This document shows positions 26,486-36,860 of a DNA stretch of 64,000 nt, piece after piece (the stretch's first letter is position 1; every line of letters starts with the position of its first letter). The notes below the pieces were generated by a model. That model ran no database searches and had not been told where the DNA came from. It saw only the letters and a program-made list of their open reading frames with translations. Origin of the DNA: Trebonia sp035571275 (GTDB lineage Bacteria > Actinomycetota > Actinomycetes > Streptosporangiales > Streptosporangiaceae); assembly GCA_035571275.1 (NCBI GenBank), contig DATMKQ010000065.1, forward strand, positions 1-64,000. Reading direction: 5' to 3'. The translations under genes were made by a program, and so were the position numbers.

Positions 26486-27583
26486 TCAGTCGCCGGCCGT
26501 CGGCGCGGGCATTCGCCTGGTCCTGTTCCACCACAGGGACAGCGCCATCGCGGCGACGACGAGCAAGCCGCCGCCGGCGGCGAACCAGGACGCCAGGTCC
26601 TCCTGCTTGCGGACGATCGTGAAGGCCGCGGGCAGGTGGGACAGGGCCTTGTCGAGCTGGGTGGCGTCTTGCGCGCGGTAGAAAGTGCCGCCGGTGGTGT
26701 GCGAGATCTGCATGAGCGCGCCGTAATTGGCGTCGAGCGGGTTGCCCTCCCCGCCAGCCCCGCCGCCGACGCCGCCGAAGCCACCGCCCCCGAAGCCCCC
26801 GCCGCCGAACCCGCCGCCCGCGAACCCGCCGAACTGCGTTGAGCTGCACTCCAGCGGCGCGGGGTTGTCGGTGCCGTAGCCGATCGTGAAGACGCGCACG
26901 CGGCGCTCGGCGGCCTCCTTCGCCGCGGTCTGCGGGTCTACCCCGTGGTTGTTCGAGCCGTCGGTGAGTACGACGATGACGTCGTCGGCGTAGCCCGCTC
27001 CGCGCACGCGGGAGGGGGTCGCTCCTGTCGGCGCGACCGACGGGTCGACCTGCGCGATCGCGCCGAGTGCGGCGAGGATGCCGTCGCCGATCGCGGTGCC
27101 GCCCGAGACGCTGAGGCCGCCGAGCGCGCTGAGCAACTGCTGTACGTCCGTGGTCGGGGGGACGAGGACGACGGCGGTGGCCGCGAAAACGACCAGGCCG
27201 ATGCGCGGACCGCCCTGCTGGGACTTGATGAAGGCGCCCGCGGACTGTTCGGCGGCGGTGATCCGGTTCGGCTGGACGTCCGTGGAGCACATGGAGCCGG
27301 AGACGTCGAGCGCGAGCATGATCGTCGCGGACGAGGTCGCGACAGGCACGGTGGCCTGCGGGCGCGCCGCGCCGACCGCGAGCACGGCGAATCCGAGTGC
27401 GAGCAGCGCCGCCGGGATGCGCCGCCGCCAGCGCGACCGGCCGGGCAAGGCCGCGGCGACGAGCGCGATCGAGGTCACCCGCACGGCGGCACGCCGCCGC
27501 CTGCGCCTGGCTACCCACCACGCGCCGAAGACCAGCGGGATGACGAGGAGCGCGAGCAGTGCCCACGGCCAGGAGAAGGACAT
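26486..27583 (-). CDS. VWA-domain membrane protein, BatA type
   Basis: 365 aa. Two N-terminal helices flank a basic loop, then comes a von Willebrand A domain with the MIDAS motif DVSGSMCSTD and the later T and D positions, then a C-terminal helix (FAAGGGLLVVAAMALSLWW). A 30-residue run of GGFGGGGF-type repeats is inserted before the end of the domain, unusual for the family. Its start codon directly follows the stop of the paralogue upstream. In other bacteria MoxR/DUF58/VWA sets help assemble or activate envelope protein complexes; the client here is unknown. Confidence 0.8.
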   Translation of the reverse strand: MSFSWPWALLALLVIPLVFGAWWVARRRRRRAAVRVTSIALVAAALPGRSRWRRRIPAALLALGFAVLAVGAARPQATVPVATSSATIMLALDVSGSMCSTDVQPNRITAAEQSAGAFIKSQQGGPRIGLVVFAATAVVLVPPTTDVQQLLSALGGLSVSGGTAIGDGILAALGAIAQVDPSVAPTGATPSRVRGAGYADDVIVVLTDGSNNHGVDPQTAAKEAAERRVRVFTIGYGTDNPAPLECSSTQFGGFAGGGFGGGGFGGGGFGGVGGGAGGEGNPLDANYGALMQISHTTGGTFYRAQDATQLDKALSHLPAAFTIVRKQEDLASWFAAGGGLLVVAAMALSLWWNRTRRMPAPTAGD

Positions 27584-28585
27584 TCAGACCACCCGGCCCG
27601 TCCGTGCCACGGTGAGCACCGCGCCCGCGGCGAGCAGCGCGAGCGCGAGTGCGATGAACGCGCCGGCCAGCGGCAGCGGCTCATGCGTGATGGTGAGCCG
27701 CAGGTTGACCGACGAGCCGATCTTGTCGAGTTCGCTCGCGTCCGAGGCCGGATGGTAGGTGCCGCCCGTAGCCTGCGAGATCGACGTGAGCGTGGCCGGG
27801 TCGAGCGCGGTGAACAGGTGGTAGCCATCGACGTCGACGGTGGTGCCCGCCGTGGTGCCGACGCCGACCGTATCGATGTGTACGCCGGCCTTGTCGGCGA
27901 CGGAGGCGGCCGCGTCGGCGCTGGTGTCGGTGGTGTCGCCGCCATCGGACGTGCCGTCCTCGTCTTGCCCGTCAGAGAACAGCACGATCGTGGCCGATGG
28001 CCAGTAGCCAATATTCGGCACGCTGCCGTCGCGGCCGATGGTGACGTCTTTGTGCGTGATCGCCGACAGCGAGGCGAGGATGGCGCTGCCGAGCGACGTG
28101 CCGCCCCCGGCCGTCAGGCGGCGGACCGCCGCCGTGGCGGTCGCGTGATTGGCGGTCGCGAGCGCGGACTCCAGGCCGCCGTCGGTGAACGCGACGACGC
28201 CGATGTCGACGGTGTCCGGCTGCGCGTTGATGAACGACAGCGCCGCTTGTTTCGCGGCGCCAAGACGGCTGGGCGCCTCGTCGGTGGCGGACATGCTGCC
28301 AGAGACGTCCATGGCGAGGATGACGGTCCCGGCGTCGTGAGACACCGGGACGGTCGCCGCCGGGCCGGCGATGCCGACGGCGAGTACGGCGATGCCCGCG
28401 ATGGTGAACCACACGCCCCAGGCACGTCCACGCCCGTGCCCGCGCCCGTGCCCGTGGCCGCTCGCCGTGACCCCGGCCGCGGCGAGCGCCGCCGTCCGCC
28501 GCCGCCCCATCGCGACGGCGGCCCACGCTAGCGCCGCGGCGACCAGCAGGCCGAGAGCGAGGAGGGCGGGGTCGGCGAGGCTCAT
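27584..28585 (-). CDS. VWA-domain membrane protein, BatB-like
   Basis: 333 aa with two N-terminal helices separated by a His/Gly/Arg-rich loop (SGHGHGRGHGRGR), a VWA domain with MIDAS DVSGSMSATD, and a C-terminal helix. It is a paralogue of the protein encoded downstream. It overlaps the DUF58 gene by four bases and abuts the next VWA gene, so all are translated from one message. The His-rich loop could bind metal, but this is only suggestive. Confidence 0.8.
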   Translation of the reverse strand: MSLADPALLALGLLVAAALAWAAVAMGRRRTAALAAAGVTASGHGHGRGHGRGRAWGVWFTIAGIAVLAVGIAGPAATVPVSHDAGTVILAMDVSGSMSATDEAPSRLGAAKQAALSFINAQPDTVDIGVVAFTDGGLESALATANHATATAAVRRLTAGGGTSLGSAILASLSAITHKDVTIGRDGSVPNIGYWPSATIVLFSDGQDEDGTSDGGDTTDTSADAAASVADKAGVHIDTVGVGTTAGTTVDVDGYHLFTALDPATLTSISQATGGTYHPASDASELDKIGSSVNLRLTITHEPLPLAGAFIALALALLAAGAVLTVARTGRVV

Positions 28586-29550
28586 GCGCGCCTGCGCTTG
28601 GTGCTCACGACGACATCGATGAGCGCCGTGGCCAGGTCGGCGTCGGTGCCGATGCGGTGGATGGGAACCCCGGCCCGGCGCATTCCCGCGGCGAGGCTCG
28701 CGTCGCGTTCCTCGACCTGGGCGGTGATCCTGGCGCGCAGCAGCGGGTCGCTTGAGTCGATGACGAGCTGCTCTCCGGTCTCGGCGTCTTCGACGACCAT
28801 TAGCCCGGCGTCTGGCAGTTCGTCATCGGCGACGTCGACGACGCGCAGCGCGACGACCTCGTGCCGCGGCACCAGGCGCAGCAGGGACCGTTCCCAGTCC
28901 CCGTCGCCGATGAAGTCCGAGACGACCACGATCAGGGCGCGGCGCTTGGCGAGCTTGGCGACCGCGTCGAGCATCGCCGCCAGGTTGGTCGTGCGGCCGT
29001 ACGTGCCGGTACCCGGGCCCGCGGGGCCGGGGGTCCTGGCGAGCTCGGCGCCGATGCGCAGCACGTGCGTGCGCCCGGTGCCCAGCGGGACGGTGCGTAC
29101 CGCGGACTTGTTGTCGGTGTCGTCATGCGTTTTGCTGTCGGTGTCGTACAGGAGAGCGCCGACACGGTTCCCGCCCCGGCCGAACATCCGGGCGAGCACT
29201 AGGGCAAGCTCGGTGAGCACGTCGTGCTTGCCGCGTCCTGGCGGGCCTACGGACATGGACGCCGAGCGGTCGAGCACCAGCCACACGGTGAGCTCGCGAT
29301 CTTCTGTGAACAGGCGAAGCTGCGGCTCGTTGAGGCGGGCGGTTGCGTTCCAGTCGATGTGCCGCGCGTCGTCGCCCGCGACGTATTCGCGCAGGCCCGC
29401 GAGGTCGGTTCCGGTGCCCCGGTTGGCGGTGCGGTAGCCGCCCGCCAGGCGTCCGTCGAGGCGGCGGATGACCCGCCATTCAAGGCGCAGCAGCAGCCGT
29501 TCCGGCGCGGTGCGCCCGGCTGGTCTTTGCCGATCGGCAGGTGTGGTCAT
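28582..29550 (-). CDS. DUF58 domain protein
   Basis: 322 aa. The DUF58 signature GLREYVAGDDARHIDWNATARLNEPQ is followed by a VWA-like fold with WLVLDRSASM. No membrane segments. These proteins are found almost always next to MoxR ATPases and VWA proteins and probably work with them in a chaperone-like system. The gene lies four bases after moxR and overlaps the next VWA gene by four bases. Confidence 0.85.
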   Translation of the reverse strand: MTTPADRQRPAGRTAPERLLLRLEWRVIRRLDGRLAGGYRTANRGTGTDLAGLREYVAGDDARHIDWNATARLNEPQLRLFTEDRELTVWLVLDRSASMSVGPPGRGKHDVLTELALVLARMFGRGGNRVGALLYDTDSKTHDDTDNKSAVRTVPLGTGRTHVLRIGAELARTPGPAGPGTGTYGRTTNLAAMLDAVAKLAKRRALIVVVSDFIGDGDWERSLLRLVPRHEVVALRVVDVADDELPDAGLMVVEDAETGEQLVIDSSDPLLRARITAQVEERDASLAAGMRRAGVPIHRIGTDADLATALIDVVVSTKRRRA

Positions 29551-29554
29551 CGGG

Positions 29555-30531
<977 letters not shown>

Positions 30532-30535
<4 letters not shown>

Positions 30536-31296
30536 ATCTGCGGTCCTTTCCCTGCCACCTTGCCGTTGGCGCCGCCGAGCGCGGCGTTGATGGGCACCGC
30601 GAAACCGATTCCGGCGAAGGCGTCTTCGCCGTCGGGTGCGGCGATCGCGAGGACGATGCCGATGACGACTCCCTGCGCGTCCAGCAGCGGTCCTCCCGAG
30701 CTGCCCGGATTGACAGCGGCGTCGAACTGGATGAGCCTGGAGAACTTGCCGTTGTCGGTGTCCGCCGTCCGGTCAAGGCCGGAGATCACGCCGGCCGACA
30801 CGCTGTCGGTCAGGCCGAGCGGGTTGCCCACGGCCACCACCTCCGCGCCCACGCCGGCGCCGCCGCCGAGGGTGGCCGGCACGACGACCTGCGGCAGGTT
30901 CGCCGGGGTGAGCGTGGCGACGTCCAGGCTCGGGTTGGCCGCCGCGACGGTCGCTTTCGAGGTGGTGCCGTCGGCGAACGTCACGGTGATGGGCCCGCCG
31001 CCGGAAATGACGTGGTTCGCGGTCAGGATCGTGCCGTTGTCGGCCACGATGACGCCGGTCCCGAGCTTATGGCTGGTGCGGACGATGACCACGGACGGCA
31101 GGACCCGCTGGTAGATCTCCGGCACGGTGAGGTTCGCGGTGGCTGCCGGGGTAGCGCTCGGCTGGGCGGCCGGGGTGCCCGCCGCGGGCGCGTCGCCGGC
31201 GAGCCTGGTCGCGAGCGCCGCGATCACCCCGATCAGGACCACGACGACGGCCAGCACGGCAGCGAGCAGCCGGCGCGGTCGGCGATCGCTACCCAT
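30532..31296 (-). CDS. Membrane-anchored trypsin-like (HtrA-type) serine protease
   Basis: 254 aa with one N-terminal helix (LLAAVLAVVVVLIGVIAALA) and an Ala/Pro/Thr linker. The protease domain has His in TANHVI, Asp in PSLDVATL and Ser in NPGSSGGPLL. There is no PDZ domain, which shortens it relative to DegP-type proteins. The active site would face outside the membrane. First gene of the protease-MoxR-DUF58-VWA-VWA operon, suggesting that proteolysis and the MoxR system act on the same envelope targets. Confidence 0.85.
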
Positions 31297-31330
31297 GAGC
31301 CAACGATATGTACGAAGGCTGAAAAAAGAA

Positions 31331-31999
31331 TCAGCGCGGGCTCAGAACCTGCAGCGCGATTGTCGTGACGATCAATCCGTTACAGGCGAGCCAGCTGCCG
31401 GTGAAGCCCGTCAGCGCGGAGCCGCCGACGGTGGGCGCGGGGACCAGCAGGCGAGCCTCGAAGGTGCCGTCCGTGGGGTTGATGGCGATGTCCGCGTCCT
31501 CGAAGCCGAGCCAGCGCCCGGCGAGCGGGAACCACGCCTTGTACACCGTTTCTTTGGCACAGAACAGCAGCCGGTCCCAGGAGGTGCCGGGAGCCGCGGC
31601 GGCCAGGTCGCGCAGCCGGGCACGCTCGGCAGGCAGCGACACCGCGTCGAGCACGCCGTCGGGCAGCGGGCCGTTGGGCTCGGCGTCCAGCCCGACGGTC
31701 ACGATGTCGCCGGCGCGCGCGACCGCGGCGGCCCGGTATCCGGCGCAGTGCGTGATGCTACCGACGATGCCAGGCGGCCACTGCGGCGCGCCTCGCTCAC
31801 CGCGCAGGATCGGCGCCGGCGCCACGCCCAGGTCGGCCAGCGCGCGCCGCGCGCAGCCCCTAGCCGTCGCGAATTCCCGGCGGCGCTTGTCCACGGCCCG
31901 GGCGAGCAGCGCCTCCTCTTCCGGGAACAGCACGATGTCCGGCGGGTCGGTGAACGCCTCGGCGTATGCCACCCCCGCGGGCAGGATCTTCTCGATCAT
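31331..31999 (-). CDS. 4'-phosphopantetheinyl transferase (EntD/PptT type)
   Basis: 222 aa. Conserved segments GSITHCAGYRAAAVAR, TVGLDAEPN (magnesium-binding Asp/Glu) and LLFCAKETVYKAWFPLAGRWLGFEDADI are all present. The enzyme moves phosphopantetheine from CoA onto carrier proteins of fatty-acid, polyketide or peptide synthases. No synthase is in the window, so it probably serves clusters elsewhere. It is 12 bases downstream of the TetR gene on the same strand. Confidence 0.9.
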   Translation of the reverse strand: MIEKILPAGVAYAEAFTDPPDIVLFPEEEALLARAVDKRRREFATARGCARRALADLGVAPAPILRGERGAPQWPPGIVGSITHCAGYRAAAVARAGDIVTVGLDAEPNGPLPDGVLDAVSLPAERARLRDLAAAAPGTSWDRLLFCAKETVYKAWFPLAGRWLGFEDADIAINPTDGTFEARLLVPAPTVGGSALTGFTGSWLACNGLIVTTIALQVLSPR

Positions 32000-32011
32000 C
32001 GCAGCCGAAGC

Positions 32012-32599
32012 CTACCCAGCGGGAGGGGCGAGCCCGCGGCCGAGGAGTTCAAGCACGTCGTCAAGCACGTCTTCTGGGACCTGCCCGCCCGCGGTCCAGT
32101 CGGCCCAGCGCATGCCGACGAAGTTGCCGATGCCCGTGTAGGCGAACGCGATGACCTCGGGATCGTAACGCACGTCGACCTCGCCTGCGAGCTGAGCGGC
32201 GCGCACGCCGCGCGCGTAGCCCCTGGCCAGGTGCTCGTAGTACTCGCGGAACACGCCGGGGGCGACGAATTCCGACTCGCGCACGATCCGGTCCATCCAC
32301 GGGCGCTTGGACATCATCTCGAAGTAAGCGCGGAAGCATTCGCGCTCGCGCGCGCGCTGGCCGCCATCCACCTTCTCCATGGCCGCTTTCATGGCCGTCC
32401 TCAGGTCCGCGTTAATCGTGCGGACCACGGCGGCGAAGATCTCCGCCTTAGACCCGTAGTAGGCGTAGAAGCTGCCGGTCGCAATGCCCGCCCTGGCGCA
32501 GATGTCGGCGACCGCTGTCCGGCCGTAACTGCGCTGGCCGAACAGTTCCTCGGCGGCCGCCAGCAAGCGCTGGGCTGGCGGCCGCTCGTCGGTTGTCAT
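32012..32599 (-). CDS. TetR family transcriptional regulator
   Basis: 195 aa. The N-terminal helix-turn-helix is AVADICARAGIATGSFYAYYGSKAEIFAAVV, followed by an all-helical ligand domain. It sits between the Liv binding-protein gene (38 bases upstream) and the phosphopantetheinyl transferase gene, all on the minus strand. It may regulate the Liv operon or acyl-CoA metabolism; its operator is not obvious to me. Confidence 0.85.
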   Translation of the reverse strand: MTTDERPPAQRLLAAAEELFGQRSYGRTAVADICARAGIATGSFYAYYGSKAEIFAAVVRTINADLRTAMKAAMEKVDGGQRARERECFRAYFEMMSKRPWMDRIVRESEFVAPGVFREYYEHLARGYARGVRAAQLAGEVDVRYDPEVIAFAYTGIGNFVGMRWADWTAGGQVPEDVLDDVLELLGRGLAPPAG

Positions 32600-32637
32600 G
32601 CCGTGTTCATCAGGGGGTCGGGGTGTTCATCGCAGGG

Positions 32638-34032
32638 TCAGGGTGCGGGGATGCCGCTCGCCGGCGCCTGCTGCTCGGTTCCCGTGTAGGTCGTGACCGC
32701 GCCGGTTGCGGACGTGTCCGTGGTCAAGACCGATCCCTCCTGGACGAGGACGCCGTTGTTGATGACACCAATGTAAGCGCCGGTGACGCCTGCGTGGTCC
32801 GTGGAAGAGAAGGCGTACGGGGCGATCGCGGGCCCTTGCGGCAGTCCGCTGTTGATCGCCGACACCAGGTCCTGCCTGGTCGGGTTCCTGCCCGCCATCA
32901 GCATCGCCTGCACGAAGGTGTAGGCGACTGCCTCGCCGTAAAGCACGTTGCCGTCGAACGGCGCCTTCGCGTCGTACTGGTCGTGCACCTTCTTGAACAG
33001 CGCGATCCAGCTGTTGCTCGCGGCACCGAGAGTGGGCAGGTAGCCATCGGTGATCATGCCCGCCGTGAGCTGGTTGCCGTTGACGGTCGCGCCGCCTTGC
33101 TTCGCGTACGCCTCGAGCAGCCCGGACAGGGTGATCGGGTCGGATCCGACGTTGCTGACCACGAACGTCGGGCTGTAGCCGAGCTTCAGGCCGTTCAGCC
33201 GCAGCAGCGCGGTGAACGCGGGGATCGAGAACGCGACGACCACCTGGGCGCCGGACGCGTGCAGCGCGGCGACGGCCGGTGCGATGTTGACGTTGGTGGG
33301 AACGTAGGTCTCCCGGCTGACCACCATCGAGTGCGGGATCTCGTCGTCGAGTCCCTTGACCCCGTCCATGCCGAACTCGTCGTCCTGGTAGAAGTAGCCG
33401 ATCTTCTTGCCCGCGAAGTGCTTGGCGATGTACTGCCCGAGGATCTTCCCCTCGCGGATGTAGTCGAGCTGCCATCCGAACGTCTCGGGATCGGTTGTCG
33501 GCTGGTTCCAGCAATCGCACCCGGACGCGACGAATACGTCGGGAACCTTCTCGGAGTTAAGGAAGCTCTCCACCGCCAGGTGGGTCGGGGTCCCGAGGCC
33601 GTCGAAGATCGCGTAGACGTTGTCCTGGAGTACGAGCTGGCGCACCACCGTGGCGGTCTGGGTCGGGTTGTAGGCGTCGTCGAGGTACTTGTACACGATC
33701 TTGCGGCCGTACACCCCGCCGTGCGCGTTGACGTAGTCGAAGTACGCGTTCGAGGCGGGCGCGATTTCGCTGTAGCCGGGCGCGGCGGGCCCGGTGAGCG
33801 GCTGGTGGCTGCCGATGGTGATCGTGGTCGCGGTGATGCCCGGGGCGGACGCGGTCAGGGCCGAGTTCGCACTGCTGGTCGGGCTGCTGGTCGCGCTGCT
33901 TGTCGTGCTCGAAGTCGCGCCAGTGGCCGAGCTGGAGCCCGGGCTAGAACTAGAAGTGCAGGCGGCGACGGTGAGCACGGCCGTCGCCGCGACGGCGATA
34001 GCTGGCACGCGAAGCCGATGTGATCTCTTCAT
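32638..34032 (-). CDS. livK: Branched-chain-amino-acid-type ABC transporter substrate-binding lipoprotein
   Basis: 464 aa from the ATG at 34032, which has AGAAGG upstream and overlaps the permease stop by four bases. Signal with lipobox (LTVAACTSSS), a Ser/Thr-rich linker, then a type I periplasmic-binding fold (TITIGSHQPLTGPAAPGYSE, KIVYKYLDDAYNPTQTATVVRQLV). Many such proteins in actinomycetes bind aromatic or fatty-acid-like compounds rather than Leu/Ile/Val, so the substrate is open. Unusually it is the last of the five transporter genes. Confidence 0.85.
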   Translation of the reverse strand: MKRSHRLRVPAIAVAATAVLTVAACTSSSSPGSSSATGATSSTTSSATSSPTSSANSALTASAPGITATTITIGSHQPLTGPAAPGYSEIAPASNAYFDYVNAHGGVYGRKIVYKYLDDAYNPTQTATVVRQLVLQDNVYAIFDGLGTPTHLAVESFLNSEKVPDVFVASGCDCWNQPTTDPETFGWQLDYIREGKILGQYIAKHFAGKKIGYFYQDDEFGMDGVKGLDDEIPHSMVVSRETYVPTNVNIAPAVAALHASGAQVVVAFSIPAFTALLRLNGLKLGYSPTFVVSNVGSDPITLSGLLEAYAKQGGATVNGNQLTAGMITDGYLPTLGAASNSWIALFKKVHDQYDAKAPFDGNVLYGEAVAYTFVQAMLMAGRNPTRQDLVSAINSGLPQGPAIAPYAFSSTDHAGVTGAYIGVINNGVLVQEGSVLTTDTSATGAVTTYTGTEQQAPASGIPAP

Positions 34033-35126
34033 TGAGTGCCTTCTTTCTTGTGAGGCAGCACAACCTCGTGCTGACTGGCCGGCGCCTCGCCGGCCGGGGG
34101 TCCGGCATCCGGCACGGATGCCGGATACCGGGTGCGGGAAGAGGAGATCCCGAAGAGGCGGAGCACCCATAGCACTGCGCCCTGGATTCCTTGCGGGAAG
34201 ATGAGCATGACGAGGATGAGCACCACGCCATAGGCCGCGACCGGGATGTTGGACGCGACGGAACTGGACAGGCCGTGACTGGTAGCCACGTCGGTGGCGT
34301 ACGTGGGCACGAGGACGATCACGAGGCTTCCCCAGACCGCCCCGAACAAGTTGCCCAGGCCGCCGATCACCGCCGCGGTCAGCAGCGCGATGGAGAGCGT
34401 GATCGTGAAGGCTCCAGGCGCGACCAGCCCGGTGATGATGGCCAGCATCGCCCCGGCCATCCCGGCGCAGGTGGCGCTGACCACGAAGGCGAGCACCCGG
34501 GCCCCCGCCACGTTCACCCCTGCGAGCGCGGCGGCTACCTCGTCGTCGCGCACGGCGCGCCAGTTACGGCCGACCCTGCTCCGGCCCAGGTTCGCGAGCA
34601 GCACCAGGGTGCCGAGCGCCACCGCCGAGCAGACCCACGCCTGCCACCGGTACAGCGGGAAGTTCGAGCCGAGGAAGCCCGGGGTCGTGTACACGACGGT
34701 CAGGCCCTGATCCCCGCCCAGGAACCCCGGGTAGACGTACGCGAGCGACGGGAGCGCGACGCCTAGCATGAGCGTCACGCCGGCGAGGTACGGGCCGTGC
34801 AGCCGGGCCGCGGCGACGCCGACGATCGCCCCCGCGGCCGCGGTGATCACGGCGGCGACGGCGAGCGAGGCGATGAACGGCCAGCTGAGATGGAGCAGGA
34901 TCAGCGCGGTCGTATACCCGCCGATGGCCATGAACGCGCCATTTCCCAACGAGATCTGGCCGCTCAGGCCCGTCAGGACCGTAAGCCCGGCGACCGCCGT
35001 GACCTCGACGGCGACCTGCGCGATCTGGTAGTCCCTGAACGCGTCCAGCTTGATGGACAAGATAACGACGACCGCGGCCCCGATGAGCGCGGTGCCGAGG
35101 ATGCGTACCAGCGGCCGCGTCGTCAT
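34029..35126 (-). CDS. livM: Branched-chain-amino-acid-type ABC permease LivM
   Basis: 365 aa, about ten helices, with the LivM signatures GLSGQISLGNGAFMAIGGYTTA and ALLTAAVIGGLGNLFGAVWGSL. The C-terminal tail of about 45 residues is hydrophilic. It overlaps livH upstream and the binding-protein gene downstream by four bases each, typical of tightly coupled translation. Confidence 0.88.
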   Translation of the reverse strand: MTTRPLVRILGTALIGAAVVVILSIKLDAFRDYQIAQVAVEVTAVAGLTVLTGLSGQISLGNGAFMAIGGYTTALILLHLSWPFIASLAVAAVITAAAGAIVGVAAARLHGPYLAGVTLMLGVALPSLAYVYPGFLGGDQGLTVVYTTPGFLGSNFPLYRWQAWVCSAVALGTLVLLANLGRSRVGRNWRAVRDDEVAAALAGVNVAGARVLAFVVSATCAGMAGAMLAIITGLVAPGAFTITLSIALLTAAVIGGLGNLFGAVWGSLVIVLVPTYATDVATSHGLSSSVASNIPVAAYGVVLILVMLIFPQGIQGAVLWVLRLFGISSSRTRYPASVPDAGPPAGEAPASQHEVVLPHKKEGTQ

Positions 35127-36001
35127 ACCCGCCGCACCTGGGCGCTAGAGAAGATGCCGGCCGGCCTGATCATCAAGATCACGACGAGGATTCCGAGAGC
35201 GACAAGCGCTGTCACCTGGGACCCTAGGTACCCGCCGGCGTAGCTGAGCACGACACCGAGCAGCAGCCCGCCGATGACCGCACCCGCGGGGCTGTCGAGG
35301 CCGCCGATCACCGCGGCCGTGAAGCCGAACACGAAGATCGTGTCCATGCTGTTGGGGTAAAGGAACGTCGACGGCGAGACCAGGACGCCCGCGAGGGCCC
35401 CGAGCAGCCCAGCCAGCGCCCAGCCCACGGTGATCACTCGCGCCACCCGGATGCCGGACAGCCGCGCGACGGTGGCGTTGAACGCCGCGGCCCGCATGCG
35501 CAGCCCCGCGCTCGTGTACTTGAACCCGACCGCCAGCAGCAGCGCGGCGGCCAGCACCGCCGCCGCGACGAACACGTCGAAGCGGGACACGCCCAGCGCC
35601 GTCGAGCCCACCCGCAACCCGGTAACGGAGAATGCCGCGGGGAAGGACCGGTACTGCCCGCCGTAGAAAATGCCCGCCAGGCCCTCGAGCAGGATGAGCA
35701 GCCCGATCGTGATGATCACGGAGTTGAGCTCCGGCTTGCCCAGGCTAGGCCGGATGACGGTGAGCTCGGCGGCGGTTCCGAGCACGATCCCGGCCGCGAG
35801 CGCGACCACGAACCCGGCCCAGTACGAGCCCGTGTGGTAGATCACCTCGATTGCGACGTAGGTGGTGAACATCGCCATCCCGCCCTGCGCGAAGTTCAGC
35901 AGCCGGGTGCCCCGCCAGATCAGCACCAAAGACAGCGCTATCGCGGCGTAGATCATCCCGAAGCTGATCCCGCTGAGCGTGAACTGAAGGAATTCGACCA
36001 C
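35123..36001 (-). CDS. livH: Branched-chain-amino-acid-type ABC permease LivH
   Basis: 292 aa, about eight helices, with LivH motifs FGMIYAAIALSLVLIWRGTRLLNFAQGGMAM near the N-terminus and FGFTAAVIGGLDSPAGAVIGGLLLG in the second half. It forms the channel with LivM. It starts 20 bases after the LivF gene. Confidence 0.88.
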   Translation of the reverse strand: MVEFLQFTLSGISFGMIYAAIALSLVLIWRGTRLLNFAQGGMAMFTTYVAIEVIYHTGSYWAGFVVALAAGIVLGTAAELTVIRPSLGKPELNSVIITIGLLILLEGLAGIFYGGQYRSFPAAFSVTGLRVGSTALGVSRFDVFVAAAVLAAALLLAVGFKYTSAGLRMRAAAFNATVARLSGIRVARVITVGWALAGLLGALAGVLVSPSTFLYPNSMDTIFVFGFTAAVIGGLDSPAGAVIGGLLLGVVLSYAGGYLGSQVTALVALGILVVILMIRPAGIFSSAQVRRV

Positions 36002-36020
36002 TCGCTTCCTCCTGAGGCGA

Positions 36021-36860
36021 CTAGAACCCTAGGTAGTGATGGCGGAGCGCGACATCGGCCGCGAGCGCCTTGGCGTCGGCCGCGGCGACGACGCGGCCGA
36101 GATTGAGTACCACTCCGCGGTCGGCGATCGCGAGCGCGGCACGCGCGTTCTGCTCCACGAGCACGGTGGTGATGCCGCTCTCCTGGCTAAGCCGCACCAC
36201 CGTGTCCATGACCTGCGTCATGATCCGCGGCGCGAGGCCGAGTGAGGGCTCATCGAGCAGCAGCACGCGTGGCCGTGCCACGAGGGCGCGCGCGATCACC
36301 AGCATCTGCCGCTCGCCGCCGGACAAGGTGGCGGCCAGCTTGCGGCGCCGGTCGGCCAGCACGCCGAAGCGCTCGTATGCCTCGGCGAGCGCGGCGGCCC
36401 TGTCCGCCCGCCGCGGGGCGATGCCGGGCCAGGACATCATCCCGAGCCGCAGGTTTTCTTCCACGGTGAGCTCAGGGATGACGCCCTGTCCTTCCGGGAC
36501 GTGCGCGATTCCGGCCCTGGCCATGTCCTCAGGGCTATGCCCGGCCCGGTCCGCGCCGTCGAGCAGGACCCGCCCGCTGCGCGGTCGCACCATGCCGCTG
36601 ATCGCCCGCAGCAGCGTGGTCTTGCCCGCGCCGTTGGCGCCAAGCACCGCCGTGATGCTGGCGGCGTCCGCCGTGATCGTGACGTTGTCCAGCGCCAGAA
36701 CCTCGCCGTACCCGGCGACCAGATCCTCCACCGCGAGCGCCGCCGCGCCGCCCGCCCGGACCCCTTGGCCCCCTTGGCCCCCTTGGGACCGTTGGGCCCC
36801 CTGGGTCCCCTGGGTCCCCTGGGCCTCTTGGGCCCCCTCGGCCCCGGCCGGGCTATTCAC
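36021..36860 (-). CDS. livF: ABC transporter ATP-binding protein LivF with repetitive N-terminal extension
   Basis: 279 aa. Walker A GANGAGKT, signature LSGGERQ, Walker B LLLDEPSLGL and H-loop VLVEQNA are all intact. The first 38 or so residues are an unusual Gln/Gly-rich repeat (GTQGTQGAQ type) before the usual start of the family at LAVEDLVAGYG. A later start is possible, but the frame is continuous and overlaps livG by eight bases. It energises the LivH-LivM importer together with LivG. Confidence 0.88.
   Translation of the reverse strand: MNSPAGAEGAQEAQGTQGTQGAQRSQGGQGGQGVRAGGAAALAVEDLVAGYGEVLALDNVTITADAASITAVLGANGAGKTTLLRAISGMVRPRSGRVLLDGADRAGHSPEDMARAGIAHVPEGQGVIPELTVEENLRLGMMSWPGIAPRRADRAAALAEAYERFGVLADRRRKLAATLSGGERQMLVIARALVARPRVLLLDEPSLGLAPRIMTQVMDTVVRLSQESGITTVLVEQNARAALAIADRGVVLNLGRVVAAADAKALAADVALRHHYLGF
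36761..36848. repeat. Degenerate 9-bp tandem repeat at the 5' end of livF
   Basis: About nine imperfect copies of a CCCCTTGGG/CCCCTGGGT-like nonamer, giving the Gln-Gly-Ala/Thr repeats. Because the unit is nine bases, copy-number change would keep the reading frame. Confidence 0.7.
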
